From JAEUPI01 sp046348365 (GTDB lineage: Bacteria; Pseudomonadota; Gammaproteobacteria; Burkholderiales; Burkholderiaceae_C): a DNA stretch of 64,000 nt. The position numbers and the translations under genes are program-made. The notes below the pieces were generated by a model. The model was given only the letters and a program-made list of their open reading frames with translations, had not been told where the DNA came from and made no database searches. This document shows, one piece after another, positions 1-8,501 of this stretch. How positions within the stretch are numbered: the first letter of the stretch is position 1; each line of letters starts with the position of its first letter. The DNA lies in NCBI GenBank assembly GCA_046348365.1, contig JAXMEL010000006.1, positions 155,813 through 219,812 of the forward strand, read 5' to 3'.

Positions 1-214
1 CCTGCGCGATCTCGGCCACGCGCGTGCGCGGCACCGCGCCGATGAAATGCAGCGTGAGGTGCAGCTTCGCATCGGGCACGGGCTTGGCAGGCGGCGGCCA
101 GCAGCACGCATCGCGCCAGGCGGCGAGCGCGCTTCGCGTGCGCGCGCCCGGCCACAGCGCGACGAAGAGCCGCGCCGTGGGCGGCGGCGCGGCCGTGCGC
201 GAGCGCTCAGCCAT
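1..214 (-). CDS. thpR: RNA 2',3'-cyclic phosphodiesterase (LigT/ThpR family), 3' part cut by the window edge
   Basis: Only the first 71 codons are present. The protein starts MAERSRTAAP and soon shows RLFVALWP (about residues 15-22) and LHLTLHFIG (about 51-59). The second block carries the first of the two H-x-T catalytic motifs of the 2H phosphoesterase superfamily; the second HxT would lie outside the window. Family members open 2',3'-cyclic phosphates on RNA ends (older name 2'-5' RNA ligase) and act in the cytoplasm. The ATG overlaps the last codons of the upstream oxidoreductase gene by 8 bases (ATGGCTGA), so translation is probably coupled. The call rests on the N-terminal third only. 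Confidence 0.8.
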   Translation of the reverse strand, partial: MAERSRTAAPPPTARLFVALWPGARTRSALAAWRDACCWPPPAKPVPDAKLHLTLHFIGAVPRTRVAEIAQ

Positions 215-1319
215 GCAGCATCGCCGCCACCCGTTCGGCAATGGCCAGCGCCGAGGTGAGCCCGGGAGATTCGATGCCGAACAGGTTCACCAGGCCGGCG
301 ATGCCGTGCGTGCCGGGTCCGTCGATGCGGAAGTCCTGCGCCGGCTCGCCGGGGCCGCGGATCTTGGGCCGCACGCCGGTGTAGCCGGGCTGCAGCGCGC
401 CGTCCTTCAGCGCCGGCCAGTAGCGGCGCACCTCGCCGTAGAAGTGCGCGGCCTCGGCTTCGTCGACCGTGTAGTCGAGCCCGTCGACCCAGCGAAAACT
501 CGGCCCGAAGCGCGCCTGGCCGCCGAGATCGAGCGTCAGGTGCACGCCGAGGTGGCCCGCCTCGCCCGGCGCCGGATACACGAGGCGCGAAAACGGCGCG
601 CGACCGGCCAGCGTGAAGTAGCAGCCCTTGGCGAAGTAGCGCGGCGGCACGTGTACTCGCGCCAGTCCGTCGGTGGCCGCGGCGAGCACCGGCGCACCGT
701 GGCCGGCAGCGTTGACCACGGCGCGCGCACGCAGCTGCGTTGCCGCATCGCCGCCCACCTGCAATTCGATGCCGCCGGCGACCACCGCTGCGCGCTCCAC
801 CGGCGAGCGCAGCGCGAGCATCGCGCCGTGCGCCTCGGCCTCGCCGAGCAGCGCGAGCATCAGGCCGTGGCTGTCGACGATGCCGGTGGAGGGCGAGAGC
901 AACGCGCCGCTGCAGCGCAGCTGCGGCTCGAGGGCGAGGGCCTGCTCGCGCGTGAGCCGGCGCAGGTCGTGCACGCCGTTGGCGCGCGCGCGTTCGTCGA
1001 TCAGCTGCAGCTGCGCGTGCTCGGCGTCGTTCTGCGCCACGATCAGCTTGCCGCAGCGGCGGTGGTTCACGCCGTGCGAGGCGCAGAAGTCGTAGAGCAG
1101 CGACTTGCCGCGCACGCACAGCTCGGCGCGCAGCGAGCCGGTGGGGTAGTAGATGCCGGCGTGGATGACCTCGCTGTTGCGCGCGCTGGTGCCGGTGCCG
1201 AAGGCGTCTTCGGCCTCGACCACCACCACCTCGCGGCCGGCCATCGCCAGTGCGCGTGCGCAGGCCAGGCCCACGACGCCGGCGCCCACCACCACGCAGT
1301 CGACCGATTCGCCCGCCAT
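207..1319 (-). CDS. FAD-dependent oxidoreductase, L-2-hydroxyglutarate oxidase-like (DAO family)
   Basis: A 370-residue flavoprotein. The dinucleotide-binding fold is at the extreme N terminus (VVVGAGVVGLACARALA, GxGxxG) followed by an acidic end of strand two (VVVVEAE). The block TSARNSEVIHAGIYYP and the following KSLLYDFC segment are typical of the L-2-hydroxyglutarate oxidase/dehydrogenase branch (LhgO) of the DAO family, which oxidises 2-hydroxyacids and passes electrons to O2 or quinone. A longer reading frame extends upstream to 1418, but that extension is Arg/Pro-rich and lacks a fold; the ATG at 1319 sits directly before the Rossmann motif, with an ATG at 1328 as alternative. It overlaps the thpR-like gene downstream. 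The exact substrate cannot be told from sequence. Confidence 0.85.
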   Translation of the reverse strand: MAGESVDCVVVGAGVVGLACARALAMAGREVVVVEAEDAFGTGTSARNSEVIHAGIYYPTGSLRAELCVRGKSLLYDFCASHGVNHRRCGKLIVAQNDAEHAQLQLIDERARANGVHDLRRLTREQALALEPQLRCSGALLSPSTGIVDSHGLMLALLGEAEAHGAMLALRSPVERAAVVAGGIELQVGGDAATQLRARAVVNAAGHGAPVLAAATDGLARVHVPPRYFAKGCYFTLAGRAPFSRLVYPAPGEAGHLGVHLTLDLGGQARFGPSFRWVDGLDYTVDEAEAAHFYGEVRRYWPALKDGALQPGYTGVRPKIRGPGEPAQDFRIDGPGTHGIAGLVNLFGIESPGLTSALAIAERVAAMLHG

Positions 1320-1398
1320 GCGCCACATTGTGCGATGCGGCCCGAGCGCCCGTGGCGAATGCACGGCCGGCGTCGATCGCCCCGCACGCACAATGCCC

Positions 1399-1477
1399 TG
1401 ATGGTCCCCCGAGCACACTGCGTTCGCTGCCCCCCAAGGGGGCGCTCAGCGCCCTACGGGCGGCCGGGCGGGCGCTG
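1399..1477. repeat. GC-rich hairpin repeat of Burkholderiales type upstream of the zinc-ribbon gene
   Basis: Two adjacent palindromes: GCCCCCC-AA-GGGGGC around 1429-1443, and GGCGCT-C-AGCGCC at about 1442-1453. A related element, with a CCCCC/GGGGG hairpin and the string AAGGGGGCG, lies at 52560-52629. Short intergenic repeats of this look are common in Comamonadaceae and relatives. The element runs into the start codon of the next gene, so it may shape the 5' end of that mRNA. Confidence 0.55.
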
Positions 1478-2401
1478 ATGATCGAACCCGCCACCCAGAC
1501 GCTGCTCGCCTGCCCGCAATGCGCGCGCGCGATGGATCACCTCACGCTCGCCGGCCATGGCGCGGCGCCGGTGGTGGTGGACCACTGCGGGCCGTGCCGG
1601 CTGGTGTGGTTCGACGCGCTGGAGTCGGTGCAGCTCGCGGGCCTCGGCTGGGTGCGGCTGCTGCGCGAACTGCAGCGCGGCGCGCGCGACGAGCCGCTCG
1701 CGCCGCGTGGCACCGCGCTCGGCTGCCCGGTCTGCCGCCAGCCGCTGAAGAGCGTGCACAACCTGACGCGCTATGGCCGTTTTCCGGCGCTCGAATGCCC
1801 GCAGCAGCACGGCCACCTGCACAGCCAGGCCGGCGTGCTGGCCGAACGCGGCCTGGTGCGGCCTCTGCTGGCCCCGGAGCGCGACGCGCTGGCCAGACAC
1901 CAGCGCGTGCTGCATTGCTTCAACTGCGGCGCGCGCGCCGAAGGCAAGAGCGAGGCGTGCAGCTACTGCGCCAGCCCGCTGATGGTGATCGACGTGCCGC
2001 GCCTGACGCATGCCCTGCTGCGCAAGCCCGGCGACGACACCCGCTCGCCACTGCCCGACGGTGTGCCGCTGGCGTGGAACTGCCACGCCTGCGGCGCCGC
2101 GCTCGATCCGAGCCGCGATGCAAGCTGCCCGCAATGCGGCCAGGGCGTGCTCGCGCCGTCGCTGGTCGACCTGAATCCGCTGCTGGTGGCGATCGAGACG
2201 CGGCTGCAGCAGGCCGAACAGGCGGCGCGGCCCTACCACACCAAGCCGAAGCGGCCGCGGCACTGGCAGGAGACCGGCCTGGGCATGCTGTACCGGTTCT
2301 GGCGCGCCGACGACGACGAGCCGCGCCAGCGTGCGCAGGGCTGGTCGTTGTGGCTGATCGTGGCGGTGTTCGCGGTGTGGATGTTGTTGATCAGGCGCTG
2401 A
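1478..2401 (+). CDS. multi-zinc-ribbon protein with a C-terminal membrane anchor, function unknown
   Basis: A 307-residue protein starting MIEPATQTLL. It carries repeated CxxC pairs that look like zinc ribbons: CPQC...CGPC near residues 12-40, CPVC near 88, CFNCGA...CSYC near 147-167, and CHAC...CPQC near 203-221. A single hydrophobic segment at the C terminus (WSLWLIVAVFAVWMLLI) before two Arg predicts a membrane anchor with the ribbons facing the cytoplasm. The N-terminal ribbon resembles the zf-TFIIB domain found in small bacterial proteins. The start was chosen because the upstream frame is low-complexity Arg/Pro sequence; no strong ribosome-binding site is visible, as the repeat element occupies that place. 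I cannot assign a function. Confidence 0.7.
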   Translation: MIEPATQTLLACPQCARAMDHLTLAGHGAAPVVVDHCGPCRLVWFDALESVQLAGLGWVRLLRELQRGARDEPLAPRGTALGCPVCRQPLKSVHNLTRYGRFPALECPQQHGHLHSQAGVLAERGLVRPLLAPERDALARHQRVLHCFNCGARAEGKSEACSYCASPLMVIDVPRLTHALLRKPGDDTRSPLPDGVPLAWNCHACGAALDPSRDASCPQCGQGVLAPSLVDLNPLLVAIETRLQQAEQAARPYHTKPKRPRHWQETGLGMLYRFWRADDDEPRQRAQGWSLWLIVAVFAVWMLLIRR

Positions 2402-2475
2402 CCCGCAGACCGGCCGGACCCGGCAGCGTCTAGCATTGGCGCTGGATTCAACCAACGAGGCAGGGTGCGGCGCTC

Positions 2476-4587
2476 GTGACCGGATCGGACACATTGCATA
2501 TCGCGGCGCTCGGGTTCGGGCTCTGTCTCGTGGCGATGCTGGGATTGCTGCTGCATCTGCGCCGCGCGCCGCAATGGCTGCTCGGCACCTGGACCATGGC
2601 CGTCGCCGCATCGGCCTGCGCCGTGTGGGCGGCGGTCGGCCTCGCGTTCGCCATCGATCCGTCGCCCGGCCGCTGGGCCCTGCTGCGCTGGACCGACCTG
2701 GCACGCTCGGCCGCCTGGTTGAGCTTCGCTCTGGTGTTGCTGATGGAAGGGCCGCGCGACGCGGCTGGCGGCGGATTGCGCGCACGGTCGGCCGCCTGGG
2801 CGGCCGTGGCCCTGGTGGCGGCCGTCGGCATCGGCGGCCTGGTTTCCACGCCATCGCCCGTCGATGTGGCCACGGCACGGGATCATTCGAAGCTGGGCTG
2901 GATCGCGTCGCTGGGGCTGGCCATCGCGGGGCTGGTCTGCATGGAGCAGTTGCTGCGCCGTGTACCCGATCGACGACGCTGGGGCATCTGGCCCTTGGCG
3001 ATCGCGCTGGGCGGCATGTACGCGTTCGACCTGTACCTCTACACCGACGCGGCGCTGCTCGGTGGGCTGGATGCCGCCTCGTGGAGCGCGCAGGCCGCCG
3101 TGTCGGCCTGTGCCGCGCCGCTGCTGGGCGTGGCCGCGACGCGCACCAGGCAATGGTCCAAGCCGGTGGCGGTGTCGCACGGCGCAGCCTTCCATTCCAC
3201 CGTCCTGCTCGCGTCGGCCGTCTACCTGCTGGCGGTCGCCGGGCTCGGCTACGCCGTGCGGCAGTTCGGTGGCGTCTGGGGCCCGGCGCTTCAGGTCGTG
3301 CTGCTCGCGGCGGCGCTGATGGTGATGGGCGTCCTGCTGACGCTCGGCACCTTCAGGTCGAAGCTCCGGGTCTTCGTCGGCAAGCACTTCTTCACCCGGC
3401 GCTACGACTACCGCGAGGAATGGCTGCGCTTCACGCGCCTGCTGTCGGCACGCAGCGACGCCTCCGACATCTACGTGCGCTGCATCCAGGCGCTGGCCGA
3501 CCTGGTCGAAAGCACCGCCGGCGCCGTGTGGATCCTGCGCGAGGGCGCCTTCCACCAGGTCTCGCACTGGAATGCCGCCGCAGAGGGCAGGGCCGAGCCG
3601 GCCGATGGCGCGTTGGCCGCGTTCCTCGAGCGCACGGGATGGGTCATCGATCTCGTGGAACTGCGAGAAAGCCCCGCTCGCTACGAGCGACTGTCGCTGC
3701 CCGAGTGGCTGTCGTCGCTGCCTGGAGCACGGCTCGTGGTGCCGCTCGCCGGCGGCGAAGGGCTGATCGGATTCGTGGTGTTGATGTCGCCGCGCGTGCG
3801 CATCGACGTCGACTGGGAGGTGCACGATCTGCTCAAGGCGGCCGGTTCCGAGGTGGCGGTCCTGTTGCGGCAGGTCGAGGCCAATCGCGCGCTGTCGGAA
3901 GCCGAGAAGTTCGCGGCGGTGAATCGCCGGTCTGCCTTCATGGTGCACGACCTGAAGAACCTCGTGGCACAGCTATCGTTGATGCTGAAGAACGCCGATC
4001 GCCACGGCGACAACCCGGAGTTCCGCAGCGACATGCTCGACACCGTGAGGCACGTGGTCGAGCGCATGAACCTGATGCTGAGCCAGGCGCGGCTCAGCAC
4101 GCGCCCGGTACAGAACCCCCAGGGCGTCGACGTGGCGGCCATCAGCCACAGGGTGTGCAACGCCAAGAAGGCGCAGCATCCGGGCCTTTCCTGCGCAGCT
4201 ACCGGCCCGGTCCACGCCGTCGGCCACGCGGATCGTCTCGAGCACGTGCTCGCCCACGTGGTGCAAAACGCCATCGACGCCACGGCGCCGAGCGGCATCA
4301 TCCGCGTGACCGTCCGGCGCGCCGGTGCCAGCGTGGCGATCGAGGTGGAGGACAATGGCGTCGGCATGTCACCGGAGTTCGTGCAGGAGCGGCTGTACCG
4401 CCCCTTCGAAACCACCAAGGACTCCGGCATGGGGATCGGCGTCTACGAGAGCCAGCAGTACGTGGCCAGCCTGGGAGGGAAGTTGCACATCGAAAGCGCG
4501 CAAGGCCTCGGCACCAGCGTGCGCATCACGCTCCCGGCCGCCGATGGCGGCCCGGCCGAGGCGCTGCGGGCCGCCGACATGGCCTGA
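2476..4587 (+). CDS. prsK: XrtA/PEP-CTERM system histidine kinase PrsK
   Basis: A 703-residue sensor kinase starting with GTG. The N-terminal ~290 residues contain about eight to nine hydrophobic segments, followed by a GAF-like region (about 325-465). The kinase core has the phosphoacceptor in VHDLKNL (His near 493), an N box (HVLAHVVQNAIDAT), a G1 box (EDNGVGM) and a G2 box (DSGMGIGVYES). This layout with a VHDLKN H-box is characteristic of PrsK, partner of PrsR in exosortase A loci. It ends 7 bases before prsR, so the two are one transcript and a cognate pair. The signal sensed by the membrane domain is not known. The family name is from memory of PEP-CTERM system models; the kinase assignment itself is secure. 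Confidence 0.9.
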   Translation: MTGSDTLHIAALGFGLCLVAMLGLLLHLRRAPQWLLGTWTMAVAASACAVWAAVGLAFAIDPSPGRWALLRWTDLARSAAWLSFALVLLMEGPRDAAGGGLRARSAAWAAVALVAAVGIGGLVSTPSPVDVATARDHSKLGWIASLGLAIAGLVCMEQLLRRVPDRRRWGIWPLAIALGGMYAFDLYLYTDAALLGGLDAASWSAQAAVSACAAPLLGVAATRTRQWSKPVAVSHGAAFHSTVLLASAVYLLAVAGLGYAVRQFGGVWGPALQVVLLAAALMVMGVLLTLGTFRSKLRVFVGKHFFTRRYDYREEWLRFTRLLSARSDASDIYVRCIQALADLVESTAGAVWILREGAFHQVSHWNAAAEGRAEPADGALAAFLERTGWVIDLVELRESPARYERLSLPEWLSSLPGARLVVPLAGGEGLIGFVVLMSPRVRIDVDWEVHDLLKAAGSEVAVLLRQVEANRALSEAEKFAAVNRRSAFMVHDLKNLVAQLSLMLKNADRHGDNPEFRSDMLDTVRHVVERMNLMLSQARLSTRPVQNPQGVDVAAISHRVCNAKKAQHPGLSCAATGPVHAVGHADRLEHVLAHVVQNAIDATAPSGIIRVTVRRAGASVAIEVEDNGVGMSPEFVQERLYRPFETTKDSGMGIGVYESQQYVASLGGKLHIESAQGLGTSVRITLPAADGGPAEALRAADMA

Positions 4588-4594
4588 GGTTGGC

Positions 4595-5971
4595 ATGGAC
4601 AAGCGTCGGCCCCTGCTGATCGTCGAAGACGATCCGGCGCTGCTCAAGCAGCTCAAGTGGTCGCTCAGCGACTACGAGTGCGTGCTGGCAAGCGACCAGG
4701 AGCAGGCCGTCGCGCAGCTGCGTCGCCACACGCCGGCCGTCGTCACGCTCGACCTGGGCCTGCCGCCCAAGCCCGACGATCCCGACATCGGGCTGGCGCT
4801 GCTGAGCGAGCTGCTGGCGCTGGCGCCCGACACCAAGGTGATCGTGATGACGGGTCAGAACGACCGCGCCCACGCACTCAAGGCGGTCGGCCTCGGCGCC
4901 TACGATTTCCTGGCCAAGCCGGTGGAGCCCGAGGTGCTGACGCTGACGCTCGAACGCGCCTACCGCCTGTTCGAGCTGCAGCAGGAGAACCGCCGCCTGG
5001 CCGAGGCCAACGCCGGCGGTGCGTGGGGCAGCCTCGTCACCGGCGATCCGGAGATGCTGCGCCTGGCGCGCATGACCGAGAAGGTGGCGGCTGCCGATGC
5101 GAGCGTGATGCTGCTGGGCGAATCGGGCACCGGCAAGGAGCTGTTCGCCAAGGCCCTGCATGAGTTGTCGCCGCGCAAGCGGGGCCGCTTCGTGGCCATC
5201 AATTGCGCGGCGATCCCCGAGACGCTGCTGGAGTCGGAGCTCTTCGGCTACGAGAAGGGCGCGTTCACCGGTGCCACGCGGCAGACCCTGGGCAAGATCG
5301 AAAGCGCCCACAAGGGCACGCTGTTTCTCGACGAGATCGGCGATCTGCCGCTGAGCCTGCAGCCCAAGCTGCTGAGATTCCTGCAGGAGCGCTCGATCGA
5401 GCGGCTCGGCGGCCGCGAGTCGATCGCGGTCGACGTGCGCGTGGTGTGCGCCACGCACCGCGACCCGAAGGCGCAGATCACTGCGGGCCAGTTCCGCGAG
5501 GATCTCTACTACCGGCTGGCCGAGATCGTGCTATCCATCCCTGCGCTGCGCAACCGCATCGGCGACGCCAGCCTGCTGGCGCATCACTTCGTGCGCAAGA
5601 TCGCCGCCGCCAACAAGCGCGGCGCGATGTCGCTGAGCCCCGCCGCGGTGGCTGCCATCGAAGCGCACGCATGGCCCGGCAACGTGCGCGAACTCGAAAG
5701 CGCCGTCAAGCGCGCCGTGATCATGGCCGACCGGCCGCAGATCCAGGTTTCCGATCTGGGGCTGGCAGCCGACGGCGGCGATGCCGCGACGCTGAACCTG
5801 CAGGTCGTTCGCGAGCGCGCCGAACGCGAAGCGGCGATCCGCGCGCTCGGGCGTTCGAACGGAAACATCACCAAAGCGGCCGAGCTGCTGGGAGTCAGCC
5901 GCCCGACGCTTTACGACCTGATGTCGAAGGCAGGTCTGCGCAGTGGCGGCGACACGGCCGATCGCATCTGA
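4595..5971 (+). CDS. prsR: PEP-CTERM-box response regulator PrsR, sigma-54-dependent activator
   Basis: A 458-residue NtrC-type activator. Order of domains: receiver (about 1-125, with the LLIVEDDP acidic pocket, the phosphorylatable Asp in VTLDLGLP and the Lys in FLAKPVEP), AAA+ sigma-54 activator domain (about 145-375; Walker A GESGTGKE, sigma-54 contact loop GAFTGA, Walker B LFLDEIGDL), and a C-terminal Fis-type helix-turn-helix (NITKAAELLGVSRPTLYDLM). It should receive phosphate from PrsK and open sigma-54 promoters. The PEP-CTERM gene just downstream, read towards it, has a matching -24/-12 promoter and an inverted repeat, making it the obvious target in the window. Confidence 0.93.
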   Translation: MDKRRPLLIVEDDPALLKQLKWSLSDYECVLASDQEQAVAQLRRHTPAVVTLDLGLPPKPDDPDIGLALLSELLALAPDTKVIVMTGQNDRAHALKAVGLGAYDFLAKPVEPEVLTLTLERAYRLFELQQENRRLAEANAGGAWGSLVTGDPEMLRLARMTEKVAAADASVMLLGESGTGKELFAKALHELSPRKRGRFVAINCAAIPETLLESELFGYEKGAFTGATRQTLGKIESAHKGTLFLDEIGDLPLSLQPKLLRFLQERSIERLGGRESIAVDVRVVCATHRDPKAQITAGQFREDLYYRLAEIVLSIPALRNRIGDASLLAHHFVRKIAAANKRGAMSLSPAAVAAIEAHAWPGNVRELESAVKRAVIMADRPQIQVSDLGLAADGGDAATLNLQVVRERAEREAAIRALGRSNGNITKAAELLGVSRPTLYDLMSKAGLRSGGDTADRI

Positions 5972-5985
5972 TGCAGCGCAAGAGC

Positions 5986-6012
5986 GGCAAGCCCGCCGAA
6001 GCGGGGCTTGCC
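5986..6012. terminator. bidirectional hairpin terminator between prsR and the PEP-CTERM gene
   Basis: GGCAAGCCCGC, a CGAA loop, then GCGGGGCTTGCC gives an 11-bp stem with one bulged G. It lies 15 bases after the prsR stop and 29 bases after (on the minus strand) the PEP-CTERM stop, where a shared terminator of two convergent genes is expected. There is no long T-run on either side. Confidence 0.7.
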
Positions 6013-6040
6013 ATTGACCTGCCGGAGATGAGCCGCGAAG

Positions 6041-7000
6041 TCAGGCGGCGCAGCTGTTGCGCCGGCGCGCGAAGCCCATCGCAAGCAGACTCAGTCCGAG
6101 AAGCGAGAGCGTAGTCGGCTCCGGCACGCTCGCCGGCACCCGCCCACTGGGCGTGAAGACGGTCTGGCCGGTCGCGCTGTCGACGAGCGTCCAATCGGTG
6201 ATCAGGTTGTTGCTCGCGTCGAAGAGATCGATGCCAACGAGATCGAAGGTATTCGTGAAGTTGGCGAAGTAGTTGACGCTCGAACCTTGCGGGAGCGCGC
6301 CTGGATTGATTTGGACGAACGCGCTGGTCCAGTAGAAGAAGTTGATCAGCTGATTGAGCGGCATGCCCGCGATGCTGGTCGAGTAGGTCCCCGGCCCCCA
6401 CTGCGTCATCGTGGCTGGATTGCTTCCGAAGGTCCAGAAGGTCTCGCTCGAGTCTGTCGTCGCAAGGAAATCCAGGCGTGCCGTCGAGCACGTGTCGAAC
6501 ACGCCCGCGGACGGATTGCATTTCCCGGGCGGCGTGGACGACTCGATGCCCGACACGTGCCAGGAGAAGACCGCGTGGTCGGCAAGCGCCTGCGCGGAGA
6601 AGAACGTCGCCGTTGTATGGCTGCCGGTTCCGGCGACCGAGTAGTAGCCGTCGCTGGCGTTGGCGTTCGTTACCGACAACGTGGCACCGCTATGCGCCGT
6701 GTAGAAACCACCCGGCTGCGTGATCTCGCTCGCTGTGATCGTGGCGCCATTCCATGAGTAGGTGAGGCTGTTGGACGCCTGGCTGTAGACGCTGTTGCTG
6801 CTGAAGATGGTGCCGAAGGCGTCGCCCGGGGAGGCGCCCCACACAGAGGTGTATGCGTAGCTCTGGTAGTACGGCGCGGCGGTTTGGTCGCCGTTCATGT
6901 CAAGGATGAGCGCCGCGCTCGCGGGTGCCATGGCGAGCCCGCACGCCAAAGCGCAGCACACAGGCAGCGCTTTCAGGAATTTCGAGATCCAGTGCTTCAT
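6041..7000 (-). CDS. PEP-CTERM sorting-domain protein (exosortase substrate)
   Basis: A 319-residue exported protein. The N terminus (MKHWISKFLK, then a hydrophobic stretch ending ASAA) is a signal peptide. The body is rich in Ser, Thr, Asn and aromatic residues with few Lys/Arg, as in extracellular beta-rich proteins. The C terminus has the full tripartite sorting signal: PEP motif in SVPEPTTLS, a hydrophobic helix (LLGLSLLAMGF) and an ARRR cluster. Exosortase A, encoded at 11435-13054, should recognise and cleave it. The start at 7000 is chosen for its signal peptide and a GAGGA upstream. It is the only PEP-CTERM substrate I see in the window. A sigma-54-type promoter precedes it. Its binding partner or surface role is unknown. 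Confidence 0.92.
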   Translation of the reverse strand: MKHWISKFLKALPVCCALACGLAMAPASAALILDMNGDQTAAPYYQSYAYTSVWGASPGDAFGTIFSSNSVYSQASNSLTYSWNGATITASEITQPGGFYTAHSGATLSVTNANASDGYYSVAGTGSHTTATFFSAQALADHAVFSWHVSGIESSTPPGKCNPSAGVFDTCSTARLDFLATTDSSETFWTFGSNPATMTQWGPGTYSTSIAGMPLNQLINFFYWTSAFVQINPGALPQGSSVNYFANFTNTFDLVGIDLFDASNNLITDWTLVDSATGQTVFTPSGRVPASVPEPTTLSLLGLSLLAMGFARRRNSCAA

Positions 7001-7040
7001 GATCGTCCTCGTGCTCCGCATTTGTGGATGGCGTTGCATA

Positions 7041-7056
7041 TGCAGCCTCCGTGCCA
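7041..7056 (-). promoter_or_regulatory. sigma-54 (-24/-12) promoter of the PEP-CTERM gene
   Basis: Read on the minus strand the sequence is TGGCACG-GAGG-CTGCA, against the sigma-54 consensus TGGCACG-N4-TTGCA: one mismatch, with the invariant GG and GC separated by exactly ten bases. Transcription should start near 7030, leaving a 5' leader of about 30 bases with the GAGGA ribosome-binding site before the ATG at 7000. PrsR, encoded next door, is a sigma-54 activator with an intact GAFTGA loop. Confidence 0.8.
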
Positions 7057-7095
7057 GCGCCGAAAGCGCGCCGGCTGTTGCGCCTGCACCTGAAT

Positions 7096-7121
7096 CTTTG
7101 CGCACCGCGATTTGCGCAAAG
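7096..7121. promoter_or_regulatory. perfect inverted repeat, candidate PrsR enhancer site
   Basis: Arms CTTTGCGCA and TGCGCAAAG match perfectly across an 8-base spacer. The centre is about 78 bases upstream of the predicted transcription start, a normal distance for an NtrC-type activator binding site on sigma-54 promoters. The repeat is also AT-richer than its surroundings. That PrsR binds it is inference from position and from the class of activator. Confidence 0.6.
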
Positions 7122-7461
7122 ACTCACTCAATTGGATGAGATCAGGCCGCGGCTACGTCGTCGCTATGCGGATTGCACGCTGGATCCGCAGGCACTGAGC
7201 GGTTCCGGATCAGACCGCGCCGACGCCCGATCGTCAGATATCTCGACGCTTGCCCGTTCGCGTGGCTCGAGCGCACTCGCGCGCCAAGTGACGAACACGC
7301 TGGAACTCCCGCAAATGCATGAATGCGTGCGCACCGACCCCTTCGACTCGGTGATCAGCCGACGACGCGTGGGCCCATAAGATGTAAGCGCAGCCGACAC
7401 GGTAGGACGCCACTGTCGCTATCGGAAGAAATGTTCGGCCCCGGGGAGGGTGTGCGCGCCG

Positions 7462-8454
7462 ATGGACGCTTCGTTGACCCGCTCGACGCTGGACGAGCGC
7501 GCCGGGCACTTTCTGCTCGATCTGTATCGACACAGCCAGCAGCTGCCGGCCGACACGTTCTGTGGCTGGACGTTCGACCGGCTGCAGGAGGTGATCCCCT
7601 TCGATTCGGCCATGTGGGGCCACGGCACCGGCAAGCCCGTGGCGATCCACGACGTGCATGTCATCGGGCAGCCGCCCGAGATGATGCTCAACTACGGGCG
7701 CCTCAAGCGCCGCGATTTCCTGGCCGCAGCGGTCCAGGCCAATCCAGGCAAGACGATCGACATCTACGACCTGATCTCGCGCGCCGATTTCGAGCGGCAT
7801 GTGATCTATCGCGAGCATGCGCGCCACTACGGCATGGAGCACCTGTTGTGCACGCAGGTGCCCGAGCCGCTGTCGGGGCTCACGAGCTTCATCAGCCTCT
7901 GGCGTGCCGACTACGACCAGCCGTACTCCGTCACCGAACGCGCGCTCAAGCAGTTGTTGATGCCGCACCTGGTGGAAGCGCGGCGGATGAACATCTTCAC
8001 GGCCATGCGGCAGCGTGCCGACGGGTGGGTTCCGCGCTTGAGCGCCGTCTGCGATCGCCTCGGCGTGCTGCACGAAGCGGAGGACATGTTCGTGTCGATG
8101 GTCCGTGAGGCATGGCCCGATTGGAAGGGTCCGCGTCTGCCATCGACGCTGTGCTCGGCCCTGCGTCGCCACGAAAGCGGCGCCGCGGCGGACCGCGGCC
8201 TTCACTTCTCGTGGGCACCGGCCGAGGGGCGCGTGATGCTGTTCGTGCGCCCGCGCAGCCGCGTCGACGGCCTGAGCCGCCGCGAGCGCCAGGTGGCCGA
8301 TCTCCTCGTGGCCGGGCACACGCACCGCAAGATCGCCGAGCAGCTGGGCCTGGGCCCGAACACGATCAGGTCGCACATCGCCGCGCTGTACCGCAAGCTG
8401 GAGATCCACCGGCGCGCCGAGCTGTCTGCGCTGCTGCTTCAGGCACAGGGCTGA
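7462..8454 (+). CDS. LuxR-family transcriptional regulator
   Basis: A 330-residue protein starting MDASLTRSTL. The C-terminal 65 residues form a LuxR/FixJ-type helix-turn-helix (LSRRERQVADLLVAGHTHRK and TIRSHIAALYRKLEI). The N-terminal ~250 residues contain aromatic-rich segments such as FCGWTFDRLQEVIPFDSAMW, which resemble a GAF-like ligand-binding domain; no receiver domain is seen, so it is not a phosphorylation-controlled regulator. The ATG at 7462 was preferred to a GTG at 7450 because the GGGGAGGG block at 7443-7450 would overlap the latter. It sits inside the PEP-CTERM locus, divergent from the substrate gene and 196 bases ahead of prsT, so a role in controlling one of these is plausible but unproven. 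Confidence 0.85.
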   Translation: MDASLTRSTLDERAGHFLLDLYRHSQQLPADTFCGWTFDRLQEVIPFDSAMWGHGTGKPVAIHDVHVIGQPPEMMLNYGRLKRRDFLAAAVQANPGKTIDIYDLISRADFERHVIYREHARHYGMEHLLCTQVPEPLSGLTSFISLWRADYDQPYSVTERALKQLLMPHLVEARRMNIFTAMRQRADGWVPRLSAVCDRLGVLHEAEDMFVSMVREAWPDWKGPRLPSTLCSALRRHESGAAADRGLHFSWAPAEGRVMLFVRPRSRVDGLSRRERQVADLLVAGHTHRKIAEQLGLGPNTIRSHIAALYRKLEIHRRAELSALLLQAQG

Positions 8455-8501
8455 GGTGTCGATGGCGCGAGGCCTGCGCCCCGCGCAGAGGCATCGGATT
8501 C

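Larger units (their letters stand above)
7001..7461. other. divergent intergenic region between the PEP-CTERM gene and the LuxR-type gene
   Basis: This 461-base gap holds the -24/-12 promoter (7041-7056) and the inverted repeat (7096-7121) for the minus-strand PEP-CTERM gene, and a GGGGAGGG ribosome-binding site for the plus-strand LuxR gene near 7443-7450. Between 7122 and 7430 I see no convincing gene; short open frames there lack ribosome-binding sites and have no recognisable protein. The base composition is a little less GC-rich than the flanking genes. Confidence 0.6.

Noticed and set aside
7024..7380. Open frame on the plus strand between the PEP-CTERM and LuxR genes
   Set aside because: It covers the sigma-54 promoter and inverted repeat, has no ribosome-binding site and no recognisable product.
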